From contig CALJTV010000005.1 of assembly GCA_937975645.1 (NCBI GenBank), positions 66,021 to 130,020 of the forward strand: DNA of 64,000 nucleotides, written 5' to 3'. A program made the position numbers and the translations under genes. A model generated the notes under the pieces. The model worked only from the letters and a program-made list of their open reading frames with translations, had not been told where the DNA came from and did not search any database. This document shows, in pieces, positions 24,465-32,149 of this stretch (positions within the stretch are counted from its first letter, which is position 1; every line of letters begins with the position of its first letter). Source of the DNA: an uncultured Dehalococcoidia bacterium. GTDB taxonomy: Bacteria > Chloroflexota > Dehalococcoidia > GIF9 > UBA5629.

Positions 24465-27176
24465 CTAATCGTCCTTCCTGATTCGCATCAATACCAGTTT
24501 GCTTACCTCCAGCACAGGGAAAATAGACAGCGATAACAGGAGTGAGAGCATCCAGTCAAAGCCGTCCAGCGGGTAGGTATGGAACACACTTTGAAAGAAA
24601 GGTAGGTAGATGATGATCAGCATCAACAGAATCTGTGAGCCCACAGCCATGTTCAGCCACTTATTGTTGAACATACCGATCCTGAATACCGAGTGCCTCT
24701 CCGAACGGAAATTGTATGCCTTGAAGAACTGTATCATAATCAAAGTTAGAAAGCAGAGGCACTGCGCCTCCACCATACTCTTACCCACGTCCAGCGCCCA
24801 TTTGAAGATTCCCAGGTTCACCAGACATGACCACACACCACCCACTAGTATCAACACCACCACCGGCATGGTGAACACTCCCCGCCCCCTTGGACGCGGC
24901 TTGCGCTGCATGATGTCAGGCGCCGCCGGGTCGACAGAAAGCGCAATCGCCGGTAGACCATCGGTCACTAGATTGACAAACAGTATCTGGATGGCAATTA
25001 ATGGTATCGCCCCGGCAGGTAAACCGATGACGGGACCGAAGAGGATGGCACCAGCCATCAGCAGTATCTCCCCGATATTTGATGAGAGCAGATACATTAG
25101 GTATTTTTTGATGTTGTCGAAGATGGCCCTGCCCTCTTCCACCGCCGCCACTATGGAGGCAAAGTTGTCATCGGTGAGCACCATGTCAGCCGCCTCCTTG
25201 CTGACATCGGTACCGGTGATTCCCATGGCAACACCGATATCCGCCTTTTTCAGCGCTGGTGCATCGTTCACCCCGTCACCGGTCACTGCCACCACATGTC
25301 CTTTCTTCGTCAGGGCTTCCACCACCCTCAATTTGTGCGCCGGCGATACCCGGGCGTAGACCTCCACCCTCTCCACCATCCCCTGAAACTCCTCATCGCT
25401 TATCGCATCTAGCTCCTCACCGTCTAGGGCAATTCCCTCCTTCAGTATTCCCAGCTCTCTGGCAATAGCCACCGCCGTGAGTTTATGGTCGCCGGTTATC
25501 ATCACTGACTTTACGCCAGCCTGTTCGCACAGCCGCACCGCCTCTTTAGCCTCCTCCCGCGGCGGGTCTATCATCCCCACCAGACCAAGAAATACCATGC
25601 CCTGGTCCGAGGCTTCGGAGCCCGTCTCCCGAACTACTTTATAAGCCACCCCAAGCACACGCAGAGCATCCTCCGCCATTTTGTGGGCTGTCTGGAGTAT
25701 CTTCTCCCGCTTCTCCGCAGGCAGTTCCACTGTCTGCCCTCTATGGAAAATATGGTTACATGCCCCCAGCACCACCTCCGGCGCCCCCTTTGAATAAGCG
25801 ACCAGACCGCCGTCAGGCAACTGATGGACAGTAGTCATCCGCTTCGCCTCCGAAGAAAACGGCACCTCCATAACGCGTGGTAATTTTCGGCACAGCTCCT
25901 CCCGCACCAGCCCCGCTTTAGCCGCCGCCACTATTAGGGCACCCTCTGTGGGGTCACCCCTCACCCGCCAACCACCATCAACATAGGTAAGCGAGGCGTC
26001 GTTGCACAGGGCTACAGCCTCCAGCAACAGCCTCAAGCCAGGCTCTTTTTCCACATCCAGCGCCACCCCGTTTGCAAAAAACCTGCCTCTGGGCTCATAA
26101 CCTGCGCCGCTTACCTCTACAGACCTGTCATCGACAAAAATCCGTTTCACCATCATCTGGTTCTGCGTCAGCGTGCCCGTCTTGTCTGAGCAGATAAAGG
26201 TAGTACAGCCCAGCGTCTCTACTGCAGGCAATTTCCGTATCAAGGCATGTCGCCTCACCATCCGCTGCACGCCCAGAGCCAGCGATATGGTGACCACAGC
26301 CGGTAGGGCTTCCGGCACCGCCGCCACCGCCAAGCTCACCCCCCAGATGACCATTTCCAGCAACTCGTGTCCTCTCACCACCCCTATGCCAGCCAGGATG
26401 AAGCACAGCACCAGAGCTGCAACGCCAATATATTTGCCCAGCCTGTCCAAGTTTATCTGCAGCGGCGTGCGCTCCTTCTCCACCTCCCCAAGCAATCTAG
26501 CGATCTTGCCGAACTCAGTTGCCATGCCGGTTGCAGTCACCACACCCTTCCCTCTGCCATAGACCACCACCGTGCCCATAAATGCCATGTTCGCTCTGTC
26601 ACCCACTGCCACTTCACCATCCACAGGTTCTACCTTCTTATCCACAGGCGTTGACTCCCCGGTCAGCGGCGCCTCATCCGTCCTTAAATTGACCGCCTCT
26701 ACCAGCCTCATGTCTGCCGGCACCCTGTCGCCGGTGCTGAGCAGCACGATATCGCCGGGCACAAGCTCGCAGGCTGCAATTGTCATCTCCTGCCCATCCC
26801 TGATAACCCTCGCCTGCGGTGCCGCCATCCTCTTCAGGGCTTCCATGGCACGTTCAGCACGGTACTCCTGGTAGAACCCCAGACCGGCGGCAAAAAGCAC
26901 GATCACAAAGATAACTACAGCGTCCGTCACCTCACCGAGGATAGCCGACAACGCTACTGCTACCAACAGGATGATGATGAGGAAGTTCTTAAACTGCTCC
27001 AGGAAAAGCTGCCACGCTGAGACCCGTTTCCTCTCCGCCAGCTCATTAAGCCCACACTCAGCAAGCCTGCGCTCTGCCTCCCCCCTCGATAGACCTGTCC
27101 TCAGGTCTGAACCGAGGCGGCTCAGCACTTCAGAGACAGCAAGGTTGTACCAGTTGGCTGTGTTATTTACCGCCAT
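24465..27176 (-). CDS. P-type cation-transporting ATPase (P2-type, probably Ca2+)
   Basis: 903 residues, normal for P2-type pumps. An N-terminal cation-ATPase domain is followed by the actuator TGES motif, the transmembrane signature AVPEALPAVVT, the phosphorylation motif DKTGTLT (Asp331) and hinge TGDGVNDAPALKKADIGVAM, and about ten membrane helices including a C-terminal group of six. The PEALP motif and N-terminal domain point to the Ca2+/Na+/K+ subgroup; Ca2+ is likeliest but the ion is not proven. It starts 6 bases after the stop of the Fe-S protein gene and so is co-transcribed with it. The next operon has its own promoter. Confidence 0.9.
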   Translation of the reverse strand: MAVNNTANWYNLAVSEVLSRLGSDLRTGLSRGEAERRLAECGLNELAERKRVSAWQLFLEQFKNFLIIILLVAVALSAILGEVTDAVVIFVIVLFAAGLGFYQEYRAERAMEALKRMAAPQARVIRDGQEMTIAACELVPGDIVLLSTGDRVPADMRLVEAVNLRTDEAPLTGESTPVDKKVEPVDGEVAVGDRANMAFMGTVVVYGRGKGVVTATGMATEFGKIARLLGEVEKERTPLQINLDRLGKYIGVAALVLCFILAGIGVVRGHELLEMVIWGVSLAVAAVPEALPAVVTISLALGVQRMVRRHALIRKLPAVETLGCTTFICSDKTGTLTQNQMMVKRIFVDDRSVEVSGAGYEPRGRFFANGVALDVEKEPGLRLLLEAVALCNDASLTYVDGGWRVRGDPTEGALIVAAAKAGLVREELCRKLPRVMEVPFSSEAKRMTTVHQLPDGGLVAYSKGAPEVVLGACNHIFHRGQTVELPAEKREKILQTAHKMAEDALRVLGVAYKVVRETGSEASDQGMVFLGLVGMIDPPREEAKEAVRLCEQAGVKSVMITGDHKLTAVAIARELGILKEGIALDGEELDAISDEEFQGMVERVEVYARVSPAHKLRVVEALTKKGHVVAVTGDGVNDAPALKKADIGVAMGITGTDVSKEAADMVLTDDNFASIVAAVEEGRAIFDNIKKYLMYLLSSNIGEILLMAGAILFGPVIGLPAGAIPLIAIQILFVNLVTDGLPAIALSVDPAAPDIMQRKPRPRGRGVFTMPVVVLILVGGVWSCLVNLGIFKWALDVGKSMVEAQCLCFLTLIMIQFFKAYNFRSERHSVFRIGMFNNKWLNMAVGSQILLMLIIIYLPFFQSVFHTYPLDGFDWMLSLLLSLSIFPVLEVSKLVLMRIRKDD

Positions 27177-27182
27177 TCAGTC

Positions 27183-28214
27183 CTAGACTACAGACGTCGG
27201 CCAGGGCTTCTCACCCAAAGCGATGCGACAGAGGTCGGTGATGAATATTTTGGGCAAGCCAAACTGCGAGCTGGGGCGACGCAACACCCGGTCGCAGACC
27301 GGGCAGCAGGTCACGATAGCTTCGGCACCACAGGCAATGGCGTCCTCAAAGTTCTTCTTCTGTATATCGATGGCAAGCTCTCTGTTGGTATAGATAATCG
27401 GCGCACTGCAACACACTGCCCCCAGCCGCTCATACTTTCTCGACGGCCTCTCAACACCCACCAACTCAAAAATCTCGTCCAAAAAGGCATCATACTCGGG
27501 GACCCATCTGGTGGCGCAGTTTGCTTGGAAGGCTATCTTTTTGCCTATCTTGGTAATCCTGTCCCTGTGCTCTTTAAGATAATTGCACAGGTACTCGTAG
27601 AGGTGCATGTACCTGAAGGGGACCTTGAACCCGTATTCTTTGGCTTTCACATGGGCTAGTACGAAACCCTCATTGTGCATGTACACCACTTCTTTGCCGA
27701 AGCTAGCAAGCCTGTCCAGAACGAGCTGACCATACCTCTCCACAAAGCTTTCCCCGCCCATGTGCACGCACCCACAAAGAGACATGAACTCGGCACCCCT
27801 GACCACGGTCATGCCCTTGAACAACTGGCTCTCCAGCGCACCTTCGGGGAACTCGTCGAAACGGAAGGAGTCAAGCGACAATAGCGGCTTATCCGGCTCC
27901 CCGGGTACCACCTGTCGCGGTTCACCCCGCCCCTCAAGTCCCTCGACTAGCGTTTCCAGCATCCGCTTGCCCACAGCCACTATCGGGGAGGTGCCCAGCT
28001 TCTCCTGCATCCTGAAGATAAGGTCAGCCGGGTCAGCCCTGGTGGGACAATAGCTACTGCACGCCAGGCAGGTTATGCATTTGTGCAAGACCTCAGCATC
28101 CCTACCCTCCATCAGAAGTTTCAGCTCCACCACCGCCCTCTCCTTGTCATAGTCCACATACCGGCACTTCACCAGACAGTCACCACACAGGTCACACTTA
28201 GAAGCGTCCCACAT
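27183..28214 (-). CDS. Heterodisulfide-reductase-like Fe-S protein (single complete CCG region)
   Basis: 343 residues. Two [4Fe-4S] motifs lie at C7/C10/C13/C17 and C46/C49/C52/C56; the C-terminal half has Cys-x(n)-CC...CPVC, a degenerate HdrD/GlpC-type cysteine-rich domain. It is a paralogue of the forward gene at 28518 and similar along most of its length. The frame stays open 128 codons upstream, but a consensus promoter at 28251-28279 and a GGGAGGG ribosome site fix the start at ATG 28214. Probable electron carrier or reductase subunit; the partner is unknown. It forms an operon with the P-type ATPase. Confidence 0.82.
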   Translation of the reverse strand: MWDASKCDLCGDCLVKCRYVDYDKERAVVELKLLMEGRDAEVLHKCITCLACSSYCPTRADPADLIFRMQEKLGTSPIVAVGKRMLETLVEGLEGRGEPRQVVPGEPDKPLLSLDSFRFDEFPEGALESQLFKGMTVVRGAEFMSLCGCVHMGGESFVERYGQLVLDRLASFGKEVVYMHNEGFVLAHVKAKEYGFKVPFRYMHLYEYLCNYLKEHRDRITKIGKKIAFQANCATRWVPEYDAFLDEIFELVGVERPSRKYERLGAVCCSAPIIYTNRELAIDIQKKNFEDAIACGAEAIVTCCPVCDRVLRRPSSQFGLPKIFITDLCRIALGEKPWPTSVV

Positions 28215-28250
28215 TATTGCCCTCCCGCAAAATTCCTCATACGAAGCGGA

Positions 28251-28279
28251 ATTATACGACCTGCCCTCCCTGCCGTCAA
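28251..28279 (-). promoter_or_regulatory. Strong promoter for the Fe-S protein/P-type ATPase operon
   Basis: Reverse-strand TTGACG (28279-28274), a 17-base spacer and perfect TATAAT (28256-28251), about 30 bases of leader, then GGGAGGG and ATG at 28214. Confidence 0.75.
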
Positions 28280-28517
28280 AAAATTGATACAGCCAGCCTA
28301 CCCCCTCCCATACCAAAGCTTTCCACTTTTTACCGTCCTCGCTTTGATTGGCATCTTCCCACCAGCGTCTGATAGTGATATACTTCTTGCAGTCAGAGCA
28401 AAGAGGGGGGACTAGTCCAACCAGGCCCAGCGATAAGCCATACCCAAACGGGGACCAGCCCACACGGCACCTGCACTGAGGACTAACACCCACACTGACT
28501 CTAGGGGGTGAGTAGAA
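28280..28517. other. Divergent control region
   Basis: Non-coding stretch between two divergent Fe-S genes. On the forward strand TTCCCA (28356-28361), 17 bases and TATACT (28379-28384) is a possible promoter for the six-gene operon starting at 28518, leaving a leader of about 125 bases. No clear operator palindrome was seen. Confidence 0.4.
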
Positions 28518-29567
28518 ATGATCGGGCTTAAATTCGACAAGACCAAGTGCGTAGACTGTAAGGGCGTCTTTTGTCTCACACGGTGTCAATATCTTCAACT
28601 GGACCGGGATACCGCCAGAAAAGAGTGGCAGAAAATAGTCGACGGCGAAGACTCATTTGTCCTGGAAGCCTGCACCACCTGCTACGCCTGCGAGGAATAC
28701 TGTCCCTTCCACAACCACCCCTTCTATCTCATCGTCGAGCGACAGGAGCAAAAAGGTATACTGCCAGCGCCTAGACCCATCATCACCATGTGGATCAACC
28801 AGTGTCAGCCCGTAGGCAGGTTTACTGTGGGGAAAGTCGACGAAAGGATGCTCTCCTACTGTTTCCTACCCCATTTCAATACGCTGGTCAAGGGTAAGCT
28901 CTTCGACGACACCGCTGGCGCTGTGGTCTTCGGTCAGGAGTTTTTCTGCAACGCCGTCTACCTGCACTATGCCCACACTTCGGTGATAACAGAAAGGCTG
29001 CCTCAGATAGTGGCAAACATCGGCAAGCTGGGCGTGAGGGAGCTTATCTGCCTCCATGACGAGTGCTACGGCACCTTCACCTCTCTGGCACCAGCCTACG
29101 GCATCGAGGTACCGTTCAAGCCCGTCCATTACTTCGAGTACCTCTACAATAGACTGAAGGGGCTTGGCAAGACCGTGAAGAAGCTAGATGTCAAAGCCGC
29201 CTACCAGCGGAACTGCTCCTCACGCCTTGCCCCGGAGACAGACAAGCTCGTCGACGACATATTCAGCCTCATCGGGGTGGAAAGGGTGAAAAGGGAATAC
29301 GACAAAGAGAACGCACTCTGCTGCGCCGAGATCATTCGCATGGGGAAAGGTCCCGCTCTGGCAGACGATATTCAGAAGAGGAACATAGATGACATGGTGA
29401 AGGCCGGTGCCGAATACTGCGTGTTCAACTGCCCGGCTTGCTGGGATGCCCTTGCCGATAAGGTCGCTAGAAAGGGAATAAAGCCGGTACATATCATAGA
29501 CCTTTGCAAGCTGGCGATAGGCGAAGCCCAGTCCCTCAAGCTTCCCGAATTAGCAGTGGAGGTGTAA
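28518..29567 (+). CDS. Heterodisulfide-reductase-like Fe-S protein
   Basis: 349 residues. Ferredoxin-type Cys sets at C11/C14/C19/C23 and C52/C55/C58/C62 precede two cysteine-rich regions; the second has NCSSR, a CC pair and NCPACWD, as in HdrD/GlpC CCG domains, while the first is degenerate (CLHDECYG). It is a paralogue of the divergent gene at 27183-28214. It is first in a six-gene operon, with GGGGGTGAG before the ATG, and ends 4 bases before the flavoprotein gene. It probably accepts electrons from that flavoprotein. Confidence 0.82.
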   Translation: MIGLKFDKTKCVDCKGVFCLTRCQYLQLDRDTARKEWQKIVDGEDSFVLEACTTCYACEEYCPFHNHPFYLIVERQEQKGILPAPRPIITMWINQCQPVGRFTVGKVDERMLSYCFLPHFNTLVKGKLFDDTAGAVVFGQEFFCNAVYLHYAHTSVITERLPQIVANIGKLGVRELICLHDECYGTFTSLAPAYGIEVPFKPVHYFEYLYNRLKGLGKTVKKLDVKAAYQRNCSSRLAPETDKLVDDIFSLIGVERVKREYDKENALCCAEIIRMGKGPALADDIQKRNIDDMVKAGAEYCVFNCPACWDALADKVARKGIKPVHIIDLCKLAIGEAQSLKLPELAVEV

Positions 29568-29571
29568 TGCC

Positions 29572-30963
29572 ATGGTGACCACAAACGCTATCCATGAATC
29601 GCTAGTCAAGATTGTGGGCAAGAGCTATGTCTCTGCCAGCAGGGAAGAAAAGTATTTCTATGCCCGGGATGGTGGCTTGATGCCGCCGCATGAGCCCGAT
29701 TTCGTGGTGCTGCCGCGGACGACCGAAGAGGTGCAGGAGATAGTCCGGCTGGCAAACAGAGAAAAGATACCCATAGTCCCTGCCGGTGCTGGCCTGGCAC
29801 TCACCGGCTTGGTGATACCCCAAAAGGGCGGCATCGTGGTCGACATGAAGCGGATGGACAGGGTCCTGGAGGTGAATGAGAAGGCAAGGTACGTAATCGT
29901 GGAGGGAGGCACCACCCAAGGCGCACTGAAAAGCTACCTGCAGAAGCACCACCCCCACCTGAGACACAGCATACCCGATGCACCGCCATCAGCCACCGTG
30001 GTCGCCAATGCGGTGATCCACGGACAGGGACGCCTGGCACACCAGCACGGTTTCAACTCCGACATGGTATCTGGACTAGAAGTGGTGTTGCCCACCGGGG
30101 AGGTCTGCCGCATCGGCTCCTGTTCCGTGTCGTCATATTGGTTCTCCAAAGGACCACCACTGCCTGACCTCAGTGGGCTCTTCCTCGGCTGGTTCGGTAC
30201 CACCGGCATCATCACTAAGCTAGGCTTAAAGCTCTATCCCTGCAAGAAACTGAGGGATGTGATGGTGCTGCTCACAGACAAAGTTGAACTCGTCCCAGAC
30301 ATCCTGCTCAGGCTCAGCCATACCGAGATGGTCGAGGACACCGTCATCTCAGCCCAACCCCTCCCCCTCAGGTTCAGAGGTACCTTCTGGATCATGACCT
30401 ACATCACCGGTGACTCAGACGAAGAGCTTGAGTTCAAGCGGAAAATGGTCTGGGACGCGGTCTGGGACTACTTCCAGAGCCGAGATGTCGGCTTCATCAG
30501 TACCTCGCCAGAGGGCAAGGCACCGCTCCTGTCTATGCCCTCTAAGGACACCACCAGGTTCGCCGATGTGGCTAAGGGGGGCGGTTTCCAGTACGCTGGT
30601 CCGATAACCCCTATCGAGAAGTTCCCAGCTTTCATCCGCAAACTCGAGGAGGTGGCTGCCAAATATAACGTCTTCTACGGTTCCACCACCCGACTCATCG
30701 GCTCAGGGCACTGTATGATGTTCTCCTTTTCCTTCTCCTTCAACAGGGCAAATCCGGACGAGATGGCAAGGGCTAAGAGGGCTTTGGACGAATGCAGCAA
30801 GTTCGCCCTCGAGGAAGGAGCCGTTCTGTGGAAACCGGATGTGGACGAACAGAAGATGATAATGGAAAAGATGGACCCGAACACGCTTGAGTTGATGAGA
30901 AAGATAAAAAGGCTCCTTGACCCCAATGGCATTATGAATCCAGGCAACTGGGAGATGAGATGA
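29572..30963 (+). CDS. FAD-linked oxidoreductase (GlcD / D-lactate dehydrogenase-like)
   Basis: 463 residues, typical of GlcD/FAD_binding_4 oxidases. The PCMH-type FAD domain shows PRTTEEVQEIVRLANREKIP, VPAGAGLALTGLV and a Gly-rich GLFLGWFGTTGIITKLGLKL; the C-terminal cap ends LDPNGIMNPGNW, the standard family tail. Relatives oxidise 2-hydroxy acids. The substrate is unknown here: the N-terminal MPPHEPDFVV segment and the VANAVIHGQGRLAHQHG motif differ from glycolate oxidases. It is flanked on both sides by HdrD-like Fe-S proteins and overlaps the next gene by 4 bases (ATGA), so the three probably form one complex. Confidence 0.87.
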   Translation: MVTTNAIHESLVKIVGKSYVSASREEKYFYARDGGLMPPHEPDFVVLPRTTEEVQEIVRLANREKIPIVPAGAGLALTGLVIPQKGGIVVDMKRMDRVLEVNEKARYVIVEGGTTQGALKSYLQKHHPHLRHSIPDAPPSATVVANAVIHGQGRLAHQHGFNSDMVSGLEVVLPTGEVCRIGSCSVSSYWFSKGPPLPDLSGLFLGWFGTTGIITKLGLKLYPCKKLRDVMVLLTDKVELVPDILLRLSHTEMVEDTVISAQPLPLRFRGTFWIMTYITGDSDEELEFKRKMVWDAVWDYFQSRDVGFISTSPEGKAPLLSMPSKDTTRFADVAKGGGFQYAGPITPIEKFPAFIRKLEEVAAKYNVFYGSTTRLIGSGHCMMFSFSFSFNRANPDEMARAKRALDECSKFALEEGAVLWKPDVDEQKMIMEKMDPNTLELMRKIKRLLDPNGIMNPGNWEMR

Positions 30964-32117
30964 TGCAACAGAAATATGTCAGCCAGATACACAGGTGCTT
31001 CCGCTGCGGCTACTGCAAGTTCCCCACCGACTACTCGTCGTTCAATTGTCCCCCTTACCAAAGGTTCAGGTTCGAGACCTATTCCACCGGCGGTCGTTTG
31101 TGGCTGATCTATGCCTGGCTGAAGGGCGAAATTGAGTGGTCGGAGCACCTTGCCGAAATACTCTATACCTGCACTACCTGCAGGAACTGCGCCGAGCAAT
31201 GTCCGATGAAGTTCGCCCCCGACATCATCGACTGGATAGTCGGAGCTAGAAGCGACATGGTGGAAAAGGGGAGGATACCCCCGCGGGTAGCCCGCTTCTT
31301 TGAAGCCGTGCAGGGGTACAGCAACCCTTTCAAACTGCTGAGAGACGATAGGGCTAGCTGGGCTAACGGGACAAAGCTATATTCCCCGGGCGATGAATTT
31401 CTCCTCTATATCGGATGCCTGGGCTCATACGATGAAAACGGGCAGAAGATGGCAAAAAGCCTTGTCAGCGTGCTTAAAGCGGCGGAGGTGCCTTTCGGCA
31501 TCATGGGCAAAGATGAGGAATGCTGCGGCAATGAGGTCTATATGCTGGGCGAGATGGGACTCTTCCAGAACATTGCCGAGAGGAACATCCAGAAATTCAA
31601 AAAGCTCGGCGTTAGGAAGATAGTCACCCTCTGCCCCCATGGCTACCACGCCATGAAGAACAACTACCCCAAGGCGGGGGGCTTCGAGGTATACCACTAT
31701 ACTGAACTGCTGGCAGAGCTCACCAAGGCAAAAAAACTGAAGTTCTCCTCAAACAGGATAAAGGTCACCTATCAAGACCCCTGTTTTCTGGGCCGGCACA
31801 ACAACATCTATGATGAACCTCGCCAAGTGCTGCAATACATCCCCGGGATAGAACTGGTTGAGATGGAGCGAAATAGAAAAGACGCCTTTTGCTGCGGTGG
31901 TGGCAGCGGCAACTTCGTCATGGACTTGCTGGCAGGCGATGAGAACAGCCCGGCGCGTATCAGAGTCAGAGAAGCCTATGCCACCGGCGCTGACATACTT
32001 GCGGTCGCCTGCCCGGGCTGCATGACCATGCTGACCGACGCAGTCAAAACCGAAAACCTGGAAACAAAGCTTACTGTCCATGACATTTCCCAGATCCTGG
32101 CAAGATCATTGTCATAA
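30960..32117 (+). CDS. GlpC/HdrD-type Fe-S protein with two CCG domains
   Basis: 385 residues. An N-terminal ferredoxin region (CFRCGYC...C, then CTTCRNCAEQCP) precedes two complete CCG domains: CLGS...ECCGNE...CPHG and CFLG...FCCGGGSG...CPGC. Such domains bind non-cubane or [4Fe-4S] clusters and reduce disulfides or quinones in heterodisulfide reductases, GlpC and lactate dehydrogenase complexes. It overlaps the flavoprotein gene by 4 bases. Lacking membrane helices, it needs a partner to reach quinone, if quinone is the acceptor. Confidence 0.88.
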   Translation: MMQQKYVSQIHRCFRCGYCKFPTDYSSFNCPPYQRFRFETYSTGGRLWLIYAWLKGEIEWSEHLAEILYTCTTCRNCAEQCPMKFAPDIIDWIVGARSDMVEKGRIPPRVARFFEAVQGYSNPFKLLRDDRASWANGTKLYSPGDEFLLYIGCLGSYDENGQKMAKSLVSVLKAAEVPFGIMGKDEECCGNEVYMLGEMGLFQNIAERNIQKFKKLGVRKIVTLCPHGYHAMKNNYPKAGGFEVYHYTELLAELTKAKKLKFSSNRIKVTYQDPCFLGRHNNIYDEPRQVLQYIPGIELVEMERNRKDAFCCGGGSGNFVMDLLAGDENSPARIRVREAYATGADILAVACPGCMTMLTDAVKTENLETKLTVHDISQILARSLS

Positions 32118-32149
32118 AATCTTCTGATATGCGCCCAAAGGAGGCAAGG

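Noticed and set aside
28215-28598. N-terminal extension of the reverse Fe-S protein gene
   Set aside because: The extension crosses a consensus promoter and overlaps the divergent gene; the paralogue starts at the equivalent of ATG 28214.
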